A stretch of DNA of 64,000 bases from Jacaranda mimosifolia (Eukaryota; Streptophyta; Magnoliopsida; Lamiales; Bignoniaceae), in contig CM032128.1 of NCBI GenBank assembly GCA_018894105.1, positions 26,435,299-26,499,298 on the forward strand. Direction: 5' to 3'. Position numbers and translations under genes: made by a program. Numbering within the stretch: the first letter of the stretch is position 1; every line of letters begins with the position of its first letter. Shown here piece after piece: positions 34,998-46,885 of this stretch. The notes below the pieces were generated by a model. It made no database searches. It saw nothing but the letters and a program-made list of their open reading frames with translations, and was not told where the DNA came from.

Positions 34998-37900
34998 CTA
35001 CATTTCAATGGCTTCTTGCCCAGGAGAAAACCTGGAAGTAAATTACACTTCTAAATCTAAATTCTTTCGAAGGTGAAAGTAGGCAGCAAAAGACGACTAT
35101 TAAAAGCGGGATAATACCTTGGCATTTGAATGTAACATGATTTGAGAGAAGCCATGCTGAGGGGAGAACTGCTGGGCAGCGCAGGGGTATTGTTGTTAGA
35201 CGATGTGATTGTTACAGGTATACCATCATCAGCCGAAGCTTGGGAAAAAACCGTCTGGTTTTCAGCAGCTAATTTTGTAGGCGAAGCAAAAAGATTATCG
35301 GGAAGTATGTGCTCCAAGCTGCTTTCATGTCCAACAGAACAAACACAAAATCAGCATGCAAGAAGCACAACAATCAGTATATTTTTTCATTGTATCCCTC
35401 CATAGATCTTTGGAAATAATAAGCATAGCCTAGAATTTTTCTCCAAAGAAATATCATATACCTTTCTGGGAGATCAGAGTCCTCACCGTCTACGCGCTGT
35501 TGCTTATTGCCACCGACAATATTGTCAGTAGAAGATTCAGTTCCTTCCAGCACCAACTTCTGATCAGCAGCAACAGCAGGAGATTTAGCTGGATCCGGGC
35601 TGCCATCCAACACTGTAATTGAAAAGGAGATGCCGATTAGATGAATCCGATTTATGGCATTGTATTATATTTCTCTATGTAATCAAAAAATAAAAGCATA
35701 GATAACCTAACGAGCTAACCTTCTGAATCTTCTTTATTAAAACCATCAGAAGGAGCAATGAAATTTTGATTCATCAGCAACTGAGACTGTCTTGGGGAGG
35801 AAATTGGAACTCCGGCTCGAAAGCTTGGCAGAAAGTGATGATGATGGCGCTGATTTTTCAGGTCCATTAGTTGTAAATTCATCATCCTTCGACCCTGAAG
35901 TTCAATGGCGTGCTGTAATTCTGCCTCCTCCAATTTTCTCCTGAGCATCATCTCTTGTGTGCTGGATAACATTCTAGGTCCTGTAGGAAAAATAAAAGTA
36001 GATTTAGCTAATAAACTAAGTAATTCGCTGGCGAAAAAACACCATTCACATAAGCTTACCAAAAGGGAGATCAATGTGTTCTCTAGAATCAATTCCAGAA
36101 GGGCTTAAACATGCTGAATACTCCCCTCTCTCCAAGTGTTGTTGCTGCTGTTGTTTCCTACAATGTTTCAATCAACAACGGTTCGTGATTAGCAGGAGAA
36201 AACTTAAAAACGATCAAGATGTAAAATAGAAAAGTGAAACATAGTACTTTTCTGGGATTTTTCCTTTCTCCTTGTAAGGTTTGACAAGCACACGAGAATC
36301 ACACACGAAATGGGGGTTCCCCTTAGCCAAAATGAGCTTAACAGTCTCTGCATAGACAAATGTCACGAACCCAAACATTCGCTTCTGCTGATATGGAATC
36401 CTAACATCTTGCACTGGTCCAAACATACTTCAAACCAGGTTAACAGAAGCATCATCAGTGCACATGACAGTAGCAATTTGAGTACCAAAATTCAAAGTAA
36501 CTTCCAATGACTAACCAACTATAAAAAAAAAAAAAAAACAAAACAAAAACACTTCCAATGACTAACCTAAAGTAATTAGAAACATCCTCTTCCTTGAATG
36601 TACTGTCAGCTGGAAATGTCAAGTAAATTTGCCTGGAACTCGAATTTGCACCCGCAGCCAAACCCATCCGTGAAAAGTCAATCCTGTCAGGTCGATACCG
36701 GTTAAATTTGTGAAATTCATCACTGGCCATTAATGCAGCAGCAGCAGCCGATCTAGAAATGCACCACATTGCAAATAAGATATCGAGTTGAACTATTTCC
36801 AAGAAAGAAATTCCATCCTAAAATTGTTTAAAAATACAGAATCCTCTAGCTTTCTCTACTCATATTATGCCAGGATCTAGTGAGTGAAGAAATATCACCA
36901 CAAAATTACTATTCCCCAGCTAGAATGAAATTCCAAAGTGTAAACCAAGAACGATTAATAAGAGCAAATATATAATTACAGACAACAGTGCACATGGCAA
37001 CGCCACAAGAAATAAACAAATTGATGCAAAACAAAGAAATGCAGAGCATTTCTTTTAACAAAAAGGTCAAAATTTAAAACTTCTAAAAACAGTAACTTTA
37101 CAAAAAGTTAATAAAAAAAAAAAAATGTTAATTCCCGAAGACTTACCTCGGATTCTCATTCAGAAAATCCATGCACTTGTTGTAAGCAAAAGGATGTTGA
37201 CCGCCGGAAGCCATGAGTGCAAACCTCTGCTGCTGAAGGGCTTTCATTCTCAACAACTCATCAAACCCAGAAGTATTCTTGCTTGGAGACCCCACCTCAA
37301 TTCCTTCACCACCTCCAATATCACTGTGCAAAAATTTGCAAGCACTCCCATTCTTGCAAAAGCCCCTCGCAAAATACATGCAAGGCCTCCACCCAAATCC
37401 ACTTCCATTACCTCCTTCCTCAAGATTAGCGAGAAATGCGGCGTCATTCACCGAACAGCTCCTCCTGTGAAATGGGTGTGGATGTGGGGATGGAATGCTG
37501 TTCGCATCCTCACCATAAGGGAAAACCAGGGAATCACTTCTCCCACTTGGGCTCATTATAGGTTCCACCATTGAATCATCAAGAAAGGACAACTGATCTT
37601 GAACTTGATGGTTTCCCCCACGACCAACACCACTCAAGAACTCATTACCCAACTCATTACCGCCATAAAAGTGCAAACTTGATGAACCCGAGCCATTATT
37701 ACTACTATTATTAGTATCAGCATTAGAACCATTGAGTGCAGCCGCATAAGAAAAAGGCCTCGGACTGTTTCTTTGAAAAGCTGCAGCAGGTGAAGATGGG
37801 TTACTCAAATGGAATCCATTATTTGGTACCAAGATTCTCGGCGAAGTCTGGGGAAAAGCGTTGCTTGGCCTAATAGGATTCGAGAGAGGAGTTGAAGGGT

Positions 37901-38183
37901 TTGAAGAAGGGCTATTTGAAGGGATCCCCAAACAGGCCTTCGCCTGGTTGATATAAGATAGCAAAAGGGCTTCAGGACCAAAGGCTAACCTTATCATCTC
38001 CTTCTCCCCTTGGTCTTGTATCAGTATATAACCCATGATTTTTGAAGCGTTCTCCGGATCCAAACTTTGGATCCTCGACATCACTACTTTAGTAGCCTCA
38101 TATGTATCCATGGGAGATAGTTTTTCTTTCTTCTCTACTTGTACTTTCTTGACTGTGTTCTTCTCAAGAGTGGTGTTTGACAA
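34998..38183 (-). CDS. CCCH zinc-finger and RRM RNA-binding protein, 8 exons
   Basis: Exons on the minus strand in order: 38183-37147, 36752-36567, 36427-36248, 36157-36060, 35980-35720, 35612-35462, 35321-35118, 35031-34998; GT-AG introns, 716 aa. Residues about 20-90 resemble the PABC-like N-terminal domain of this plant group ([12 protein letters not shown] motif). A Ser/Asn/Pro-rich region follows, then one CCCH finger at about 268-286 (C-x7-C-x5-C-x3-H), then an RRM from about 387 with RNP2-like QIYLTFP and RNP1-like RMFGFVTF. The C-terminal part has a Gln run, a charged coiled-coil-like segment ([18 protein letters not shown]) and a short conserved-looking tail. It resembles Arabidopsis/rice C3H proteins with one CCCH and one RRM (C3H22/C3H46/C3H53 type). 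Likely binds mRNA; target unknown. The first exon alone carries half of the protein. Confidence 0.9.
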
Positions 38184-38697
38184 GTAGTAAATTCCAGTAT
38201 GACTTCTACTGCCACGAGGGGCCTGTTTTCTTTTCCCCTCTCTGAAGAGAGAGAGAGAGAGGATGCGAAAGGGGTAGGGTTTTAAGTAGTATGCAAAAGA
38301 CTGGCCCTTTTAGAGAGAGAAAAAACAGACTGGTGATTGATTCTTGGAAGAGTGTATTAAATTTGAGGAATTATTAGGGAGGGAGGTGGCTAAGATTATA
38401 AAAGGTAATGATGAGTTGGTGGTTATATTTGGGTAATCATTACATTTTTCTTGTAAAATTTAATATAAGGGGTGTGAGTGTGTGTAGACTGTAGAAAGAA
38501 AGATGGAAAGACAAAAACAAATTGCTGGTTAGGCAGACGAGGAAAAAGGGGATTTTGATTGTCTTTCTGTTTCCTGTCTGTAGGATTTTCTTTGCCTTTT
38601 TATCTAGTCTTTCTCAATTTATGACTATATTTGAGAGAAATTTTTCTTTTTCCTTTTTTCCTTTTTTCCTTTTTTATCAACAAGAACAGTTCATTTT
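38184..38697. promoter_or_regulatory. 5' leader and proximal promoter of the CCCH gene
   Basis: On the minus strand a pyrimidine-rich CT run (GA repeat at 38244-38262 on the plus strand) lies about 60-80 bases before the ATG. Such CT-rich leaders are common in plant housekeeping genes. No clear TATA box on the minus strand was identified. Confidence 0.45.
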
Positions 38698-38890
38698 TGT
38701 TGGAGGATATATTGATGTCCAAGGGCCGCGGAAGAGGGTGCACAGGGGTTAGGTGGTGGTAGACGGAGATGATGGGAAAAAAAAGGAAAAATAAAAAAAG
38801 AACAATTTTTTCTTTGGTAGTCATGCAGTAGAGAGGGGGAAAGGGATGGAATGCATCTAATCTTGTGTGGATACAGACACAAGTAAATAA
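38698..38890 (+). repeat. duplicated segment A, copy 1
   Basis: This segment, starting TTGGAGGATATATTGATG, recurs in the same orientation at 57780-57978 with only scattered substitutions (shared GAGATGATGGGAAAAAAAA and GTCATGCAG blocks). The CCCH gene lies 0.5 kb to its left, so copy 1 sits in that gene's upstream region. Confidence 0.85.
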
Positions 38891-38940
38891 ATGTGTTAAA
38901 TATAATTGTATGTGGATACAGATATAGATATATAGGTACG

Positions 38941-39441
38941 TGGGTTGGTTAGGGTCCGATAACTATAATTTTTCTTAATATTCTATACCTTTTAAGAGGA
39001 TGATATATGTATAAATGATTTTCTTAAATCATTACTAATTACATTAGTTTACTAAATTAAAAATTTTCAAGTAAATTTTGAAATGTCCTTCTTATCCTTT
39101 TTAAAAACTAACAAACAATTAAAAAGAAAAAATAAATAAATTGCATAAAATTTTGAATTACACACCCACAAACACCCTAATTGATTAACCTTCACAAATC
39201 CGCCCAATTTTCTAAACGTTGATACCGCCGATAACCTCCACCTCAAGAAAACCACCACGCTGGGAATAGGAACAAACAGAATGCTCCACCTGTATAGAGA
39301 TAGAGAGCATCAAACCACCAAGAAAAAATAGATGAAGTTTTGTTGGAAAGATCAATAAAGGTACAGAGGAAAGACAATAGGAAATTTTTTTATGTCAAGG
39401 AATGACAGTATTGAAATTTAATTCTTGGTGCTGCTTGCCCA
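38941..39441 (+). repeat. duplicated segment B, copy 1
   Basis: This segment recurs at 57262-57767 in the opposite orientation. A chance frame in both copies (39067-39258 minus here, 57437 onward plus there) shows the similarity well: both include VVFLRWR, FRKLGGFV and VNQLGCL. No protein family is recognised, so I treat it as a non-coding repeat or relic exon. Confidence 0.85.
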
Positions 39442-39791
39442 TACAATTTTCTTGGACAAATTTATGAAAATTAACATGTATTTCTCAAACAAAAACGCAA
39501 GTGACATTAATTTTTCATTAATCTTCACCTGAATTCTATATTATCATGTTCCTATTTTTCATATCCAAGACTTGGTTATTGTTATTACTACTTGTCGATT
39601 TAAATTTGGTATGTTTTTCATTTTAAGATGTTGAAAAAGAATATGTTATTAAGAGGAGAGATTAAGTTAGTCATTCCACTTTGTCTTGTTATACTCGTAA
39701 ATTATTTATTATTATTAACAAAACTTATTATATAGTGATAGTATAAGAATATTTTTTACTTTTTTTCATAGGATTTAAACACAAGAATAGG

Positions 39792-42700
39792 ATGAGTGAT
39801 GTAAAATGTGAAGAAGAAGAGATTTTCAGTCTGCATGATAATAGTGAAGTTAATTTGATAAGTGATGATGATTATCTACAGACTGATTGCAGTAATAAGA
39901 TGAGGGAGCTGATTCACCAAAGTATGTTCGTAATAACATAAATCCAAACAAGGTGTTGAAATATGTTTTCAACTCCGTTGATGAAGTAGAGTCTTTCTAC
40001 ATTGCATATGGGAGAAAAGAAGGATTTGATATTCGGAAACAAACTTGCAACAATGTATTGCCCAAATGTGAGGCATGCAAGTCAAATAAAAAAAGAAGAT
40101 GTGGCCACAAATGCGATGAATGCGGAAAATTAGCTGGAGACTGGTCATTGTGGTTGGTAAAAAATTGTGGGAGGGTCTGTTCACTATAGGGTTTCCAAAG
40201 AAAACCAAAACCAGGATTCATTCGACAACGACGAGCTAAACCTGACCTCAGGTGTGGATGTCCAGCCAGCCTACGCATGTCTCATGATCGGTTTTTAGTT
40301 GTATATAAGATCACCAAATTTGTGCATGAGCATAATCATCCTCTTAACCTTGATAATCTGAATCGTCGTTTGCGATGTAACAGGTACAAACATTGATTTT
40401 TTTTGTACAAGTATTCTCTAGGATTAGAGAGTAGATTAGTCTTAATGTTTTAACTTGGGAATAATTAACACTAGCAATATTTTTTACATTCGGTGGGTAT
40501 CTTAAAATTTTTACAGTAGAAAATTAATTAAAATTTTTAATTACCTTTTAATATGTTACCATAACTTGTTTGATATTTGCTATGTTTTCATATATAATTT
40601 TATGATAAATAACAGGTTTAAATGAAATAAAATAATAGAAAAAATATTAATTATTTTGAAAAAAGAAATTAGAGAGAGAGAGAGAAGAAAAGTAAAAAAA
40701 TATATATATATATTAGGATGCCTTATTTTTTGAGATATATAAAGTGCATCAATTGAAAACACGCCAAAAAGGATTAGTAAAAAAATATTAATGATTTTGA
40801 GAAAAGAATATTAGAGAGATAGAAGAAAAGTGGGAAAAAAAAGGTTGTCATTCATTTTTGCAATATATAAGGCGCATCAATTGAAAACGCACCAATAGGG
40901 ATTAGTACTTTATTGATATTAGTACTTTTGGGATACTAATACAGTAATGCTTGCACTAAAATTCTAATAATGTGAATTTAGAAAATAATATTTATTTATT
41001 TTGTTATATAATTCCAAATGATCTAAACATATTTAAATATACAGTATATATGTTAATTTTATTGCTATAGCACTTATCAAAATATTTTGCGTTTTTGTTG
41101 AAACCCAATGGTGGTGATATATTATGCATTATTGAGAATGCCTTTATGTTCCTTCTGTTGTGTTTTTTTTTATTTTAAACATTGTACATTGATTGTTGTC
41201 AAATGAATATGGCAAATACTTAACTCCTTTAGATAAGTCATCTTTGACATTACTTACAGAGATTGGTATGGGACCAAGTAATGTGCTAAGATTTATGGAA
41301 CATTTGATGGGAAGTGCTGGAAAACTATCCTTCAACTGGAAATATGCATATAATTATTTATACAAGCAACAACAAAAAATGATTAATGAGGGCGATGTGA
41401 ATACAACGATTCGTTATCTTGAAGACATGAGATTGTATGATAAAGGTATGATTTACAAATATACCGTAGACGATGAAGGGGTGCTTACTAAGCTTTTTTG
41501 AAGTGATGGGGATGTCAAGAACTGAATTGATATGTTTGGAGATGTCCTGGTGTTTGATAGTACCTAAAGAACTAAGAAGTACAACTTTGCTCTTGTGATA
41601 TTATCTAGTGTAAACAATCTTGGTAGCACTTGTGTGTTTGCTGTTGCTTTGTTACAAATGAGATTGTTGAATCATATTAATAGCTGTTATAGACATTTCA
41701 TAAGCCTATGAACGAAAAAATTCATGGGGTTGTTTTTACTGATTAGGATGCATCGATGAGTGCGGCTATTTTATCTAAGTTCCCCATTGCTAGGCATAGA
41801 CTATGTACTTGACACTTAGCAAGGAATGCATCAAGCAGGGTTGGCCATGAATTTGCAAGTGGATTTGCTACACTAATGCGAAGACGATGTTGTGAGGATG
41901 AATTTGACGTGGCTTGGGCTAAATTAAGTGAGCAACATGATGTATTGTCAAATTCTTAGGTTGTTGAAACTTACGAAAAGGGGCACTTATGGGCTAGCAC
42001 ATTTTTTCATGGAACTTTTACTACTGGTATGACGATGACCGGTCGATCAGAGTCTATGAACTCTTTGATAAAGCTTGCATCTAGTAAACAATTCACCATA
42101 TATGAGTTTATCAAGCATTATTATAGAACCCTTCAAAGAATCCACAATGACTTTTTTCATATACCCGCAAGGAGGATAGTCCGTTAAAGAAGCTTGAGAT
42201 GCACGCAGCTAAAGTTTGTATGAGCAAAGCTTTCTTAAAAGTTTGCAAGCAGATAGAGGCTGAACAGGGACTTGCCCAAATAAAGAAGATTGAAATAAGT
42301 GAAGCTAATCTTGAGTTCAGTTTTGAGAATTATAGCAAGCATGATAGTAAAGTATTCTCTATTAAAATTGATCAAGCTAATAATAGTTTCCTATGTGATT
42401 GTATGATGCTTAAGTCAAAAGGAATTATGTGCAGTCACATAATATCAGCATTCAAATCATTAAGTTTTGATAAGTTTCCATATGAAAGCATTAATACTCG
42501 ATGGACGATTGACATTGGAAGGAATTAAATATTAAGTTTAAGGACTTCTTTCCACCACCTAATATTCAACGCACTAGGTTTGCTAAAATCAACAAAAAAT
42601 GCTTGAACTTATGTTTTTTAGGCTCACAAATGGACATTGGTTTTTTAAATTCTATTAATCTTGTTAAACAAGTGGCAAATGAAGCTCAGGAAGAGTATAT

Positions 42701-43310
42701 AAATAAGCATGTGCATGATTTAGGATCAAATGCAAAGGATATAAGTGGCCCTAATCAAGTGAAAATTGAGGTTGATTTGCATGATCCTGTGCGAGCTAAG
42801 TCCAAAGGTGGTGTTCGTTCAAAGAAACAAAAATATGGCATATGCAGGTATGTCCTATCATAAGTTTATTATGTGATGTTTTTATATATGTATAAAATGA
42901 ACTCGCTTACTGTATTTTATTTTTTCAAAATTATGTAATTGTTAAGGGTTCCTAGGCATAAAGTTGGCACTTGTCCAACCAAAAAATCTCAACCAAATCA
43001 TCGTGAAAGGGATGTCACCAATAACTCTAATAAGCTGGGACAACAAAGTGGTGATGATAATTTACACTCTCCTGGGGTGCAGTATCCTATGCAACAATTT
43101 TTTGGAATTGAGTCATCCATTAGAATTTCGACAATGGTGAAGTTTAGTTTATAATGAATTATATACATCAATTATTTTTTGTGAGATCATGTTAATGTAT
43201 TGTAATTGATGCATAAATTGCAGCTGAAGGAGCTTATCATACTGCTCTACTTAACCAGATTCATATTAACTCATCAAATTCTCAAGGGAAAATTGTATGA
43301 AATTAAATTT
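39792..43310 (+). pseudogene. FAR1-related / Mutator-like transposase pseudogene
   Basis: An acidic N-terminus (from ATG 39792) is followed, after a one-base frame shift near 39915, by a FAR1-type DNA-binding region (VESFYIAYGRKEGFDIRKQT, then a Cys-rich stretch, VHEHNHPL). After a gap with tandem repeats comes a MULE transposase relic (FGDVLVFDST, then FTD-DASMSAAI, where the dash is a stop codon) and a SWIM zinc finger (CDCMMLKSKGIMCSH). In-frame stops replace expected residues, for example TGA after KLF, TAA in DST-RTKKYN, TAG in FTD-DAS and TGA in LCT-HLA. FAR1/FHY3-related proteins are transcription factors derived from Mutator transposases; this copy is dead. Its 3' end fades before the retrotransposon at 43987. 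Confidence 0.85.
40639..40910. repeat. tandem duplication inside the FAR1-like pseudogene, period about 141 bp
   Basis: Two units share AAAAATATTAAT-ATTTTGA, a TTAGAGAGA run, a poly-A tract, GCATCAATTGAAAAC and GGATTAGTA. They lie between the FAR1-like domain and the transposase domain, where an intron would be expected. Confidence 0.7.
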
Positions 43311-43986
43311 GTTTCTAAATTATATTTTCTTATGACATATTAATTGGTAGTATTGTAACTTATTGTTGGTTGGAGTCAATTAGTGTTCACCTATCACGTT
43401 TCCGCATCATCTTTTTGTCCTTCAGTCTCAAATATGCATCCTTACATGTCAAGATTGTCCCAAATTATATCTTCATCCTTAGATCATAAAGTACAATGAT
43501 ATTTACCATCGATCTTTTGGAAGAATCTTAGAATACCTTATATTTAGTGGTTTTTTTAACTCTCTTTTGGAGATGTATATGAAATTTGGTTCTATTGTCT
43601 TGATATGTATAAACTTTTTTAGTTTACATGTTTAACTTATTTATAAGCCTAAATTAGTTAATATACTACTAATAGGTCATATATTCCATCTCTTCATATT
43701 TAAATAAAGTTTGATTTGCTCCGTATTTTGAGGTTGTGCCAAGATCAAACTCTCCAAAAGTATTTGATAATCTTAGTTCTGTTACAACATGAATCAGTCT
43801 GCTCTATATTGCGAATTCCAAAGGAAAGATTGCTTTTTGACTTGTAATGGCAAAGTTATTGTACTTTTAATGTTGGAGCAAATTTGAGAGACTAAAAAGA
43901 TTTGTAAATTTAATTTCAAAAGAAGTGATAATGATGCTCAACTCTAAATTTAATGAAATGAAAATTTTATTGTTGTAAATTATTTC
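43311..43986. other. AT-rich flank of the retrotransposon insertion
   Basis: No recognisable gene. The last five bases, ATTTC (43982-43986), are the left target-site duplication of the retrotransposon. Confidence 0.6.
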
Positions 43987-44640
43987 TGTTGCCAAAAATA
44001 ATCTGCCAGAGCACCAAATAACAAAGCAAGAGCAAAAATCTCCTTTTTCTCTTTAGTGTCTCAATCTTAATCTCAATTTGTCTTACAACTTTTTACCAAG
44101 ATTTTTTATGTGACTAAACATCCCACTACTTGGGTTTATAACTGCCCACTAAAACACTCACTATCTTGTTATAATTGAATCAATAAAATGGAGCCACGTA
44201 TAGCCCAACGAGCAGCCCATGTTTCTCCTTTTTCGGTCGTGCATAGCACTATGGGAACCAAAGCAAATCTAAATGTAGCGCGGCTCTTTCCTTAACTTCA
44301 GCTCAGCTTTACCTTTGGCTCCAGCTTAGCTCTTCCCTTAACTTTAGCTCAGCTCTACCCTTGGCTTCAACTCGGCTCATCCCTTGGCTTCAGCTTGGCT
44401 CTACCCTTGGCTTCAGCTTGGCTCTTTCCTTAGCTTCAGCTCAGCTCTACTTTTGGCTTCAGCTCGGCTCTTCTCATGAGTTCAGCTCAGCCCTTCCCAT
44501 GAGTTCAGCTAGGCCCCTCCCATGGGTTCAGCTCGGCTAATCGTGGTCAGCTTGGTTGAAAGAAGGGATGTATCTAAGCCCAACTTTAGTAGTAGCAGCC
44601 TTAATGTGTGCCTCTAGTTTGGGCTGTTATGTCCACATCA
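43987..44640 (-). repeat. 3' LTR of the 43987-50091 element
   Basis: Matches 49542-50091 from GCCAAAAATAATCTGCCAGA to the shared end GTTATGTCCACATCA. Inside it is a degenerate repeat of a unit like CAGCTCAGCTCTACCCTTGGCTT. This LTR has more of these units and is about 100 bp longer than its partner. Confidence 0.9.
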
Positions 44641-44660
44641 CATCTCCCCCCTCAAATTTA
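44641..44660 (-). other. polypurine tract of the 43987-50091 element
   Basis: On the minus strand the bases before the 3' LTR read TTTGAGGGGGGAGATG, directly followed by the LTR start TGATGTGGAC. This is the expected primer site for plus-strand DNA synthesis. Confidence 0.75.
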
Positions 44661-44794
44661 GTTCAAAGTAGTTTGAACTATAATCAAGTTCATGCTAAAG
44701 GTATATTAAGCTCAATCTTTACAGATGCCAAGTTTGTTGCTATCAATTTAATCGAGATGAATGAGACATTACTGAACCATCTGCCCTGGCCGAG

Positions 44795-44992
44795 GTGCCT
44801 TTTGTGGCCGAGCTAAGTGAACAGCCTGTTCCTCTTGACGCCGAGAACCCGACAGCAACAACTGTTCTTAATGCTGCACATACTACTCCTAGCGCCGAGA
44901 AAACCACTCATAGTACGTCAATGACTACCCCTAGCGCATCTGAGGATGCCCTCAATGCCGCAATTGACTTTTCCCCTTTACCTTTTCCTTGA
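44795..44992 (+). CDS. short antisense open frame in the retrotransposon 3' region
   Basis: An open plus-strand frame of 65 codons, with no ATG at its start, is rich in Ala, Thr, Ser and Pro (HTTPSAEKTTHS, TTPSASEDALNAA) and ends at a TGA. It lies between the pol relic and the 3' LTR, antisense to gag-pol. Some plant Tat-lineage elements carry antisense ORFs exactly there, so this may be a relic of one; it could equally be chance. No function is proposed. Confidence 0.25.
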   Translation: MPFVAELSEQPVPLDAENPTATTVLNAAHTTPSAEKTTHSTSMTTPSASEDALNAAIDFSPLPFP

Positions 44993-45289
44993 CGATAAAG
45001 ATTAGCTTTCCAAAGGCCAACGTATCAGGGTCTCCTATTTTGCTTTGCAACTATTGTAATGCCCCTTTTGTACTAAGACTTTAGAATGAATGAAGATTCG
45101 CTTTCCTTCATTTAACTTATTTGCATTATTCCACCATTTTTTGCAGTGCCCGACTGAGCCGAGGAGAATCTCTTTAGGCCATCGGCTTGACTATAAATTT
45201 GGCGACACTATTGGTCTTTATGCCTGCGTAGCTCGGCAAAACATTCCTTTTTGCTAGCTTTTTTTTTCTTCAGAACATCCAAGTCGAGC

Positions 45290-45897
45290 TGCGCTTGGGC
45301 CTCGTCCATCACATATTAAATCAGCCGAGCTGATTTCAGACAGACCTTTACATTTCATTTGCCTCTTACTTGGACATTCATCCATTGCAGATTAGATCAG
45401 CCGAGCTGATTTTTAGTTGGGCATTCGCCTCTTTTACTTGGACATTTGTCCATTGCATATCAGGTTATCCGAGCTAATTTTCAGTTGGGCATTCGCCTCT
45501 TACTTGGACATTCATCCATTGCATATTAGATCAGCCGAGCTGATTTTCAGTTAGGCATTCGCCTCTTCTACTTGGACATTCATCCATTGCATATCAGATC
45601 AGCCAAGCTGATTTTCAATTGGGCATTCACCTTTCATTTGCCTCTTACTTGGACATTCGTCCATTGCATATTAGATCAGCCGAGCTGATTTTCAGTTGGG
45701 CATTCGCCTCTTACTTGGACATTCGTCTATTGCATATTAGATAAGTCGAGCTAATTTTTAGTTGGGCATTCGTCTCTTCCTTGGACATTTGTCCATTGCA
45801 TATCAGATCAGCCGGGCTGATTTTCAGTTTGATATTTGCCTCTTTTATTTGGACCTTCGTCCATTGCATATCAAATTAGCCAAGCTGATTTTCAGTA
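45290..45897. repeat. tandem array, about 8-9 units of about 66 bp
   Basis: The repeated unit contains TTGGACATTCATCCATTGC, ATATTAGATCAGCCGAGCTG and TTTTCAGTTGGGCATTCGCC in that order. Units start near 45318, 45391, 45464, 45530, 45597, 45674, 45740, 45806 and 45874 (counting the GATCAGCCGAGCTG block). Spacing varies from 66 to 77 bp because of small insertions. It occupies the place of RNase H/integrase. Confidence 0.9.
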
Positions 45898-46013
45898 TTG
45901 GGGAAGATATAAATGACTGAACTTCAAAACAACTTACAAGAAATCAAAACTATTCAGGACTAAACCTCAACAAAAACAAATGCCAATGTAAGGTAGAACT
46001 AGTAATGCAAGTT

Positions 46014-46804
46014 TCAACAAAAGGAAATTACGTGTAAAAATTCTGAAGATTCTGCACGGTCCAAGGTCAAGCTACTTTCTTGCCTTCTGTAATATCCCGA
46101 AAAGGGGAGACTTCTGTAGATAGAGCGGGATATAAAACTACTCAGAGCGGCTATCCTTTCCGCCAACATTTGGACCTCATTCATGTTTCTGGGCAGGCTC
46201 GTCTCCATGACAGCTCGAATTTTCTTTGGGTTTGCTTCGATCCCCATCTTCATCACCAGGTAGCCCAGGAACTTGCCTCTCTTCACTCCAAAGGAGCACT
46301 TATCTGGGTTGAACTTCATTCCTTATTTGCGCAGAGTTTCAAATGTCTCCTTCAAATCTTCTACATGATCAGCTCGGTTCACACTCCTTACCAACATATC
46401 GTCAACATATACTTCCACGTTTTGGTCAATTTGATGCTTAAACATCCGATCAACTAGTCTTCGCTTGCTATCCTCAGCGCTAAGGGAAATATGATGATAT
46501 CCTTGTGAGGCATCCATCATGTTGAGGAGCTCGCACCCAGAAGTGGAATCTATCAACAAGTCAATCCTGGGCAGAGGATAGGAATCCTTCGGACAAGCTT
46601 TGTTCAAGTCCTTGAAGTTTATGCACATTCTTCACCTGTGCACATACTATGGTACCAACACCACATTGGAGATCCATTATGGGAACTGAATTTCCACAAT
46701 ATGCTCGGTATCCAGAAGCTTTTCCACCTCCTACTGAATGATACGGTCTTTCTTGGGACCGAAATGCCTCTTCTTCTGCTTGACTGGTCTAACAGTTGGG
46801 TCAA
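46014..46804 (-). pseudogene. Ty3/gypsy reverse transcriptase relic
   Basis: Minus-strand pieces in different frames give successive RT segments: CINFKDLNKACPKDSYPLP, LLNMMDASQGYHHI, the catalytic VYVDDMLV, then MKFNPDKCSFGVKRGKFLGY and the thumb-like AERIAALSSFISRS. The YVDD box is intact, but frame breaks near 46625 and 46320 separate the parts. The sequence ends right after the RT thumb; no RNase H follows. Confidence 0.9.
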
Positions 46805-46885
46805 TATTGAGCTTGTGCTCGGCTACTCTGGGGTCTATTCTTGTAAGATCCCTGATAGAAAAAGCAAAGATGTCTACATACTCTT

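Noticed and set aside
37125..37574. 149-aa plus-strand frame over the CCCH gene
   Set aside because: It is antisense to the first exon, whose minus-strand frame encodes the CCCH finger; the plus frame has no recognised motif.
45290..45897. Regularly spaced repeats that could suggest a CRISPR-like array
   Set aside because: The units are about 66 bp without unique spacers, sit inside a plant retrotransposon and are simple tandem repeats.
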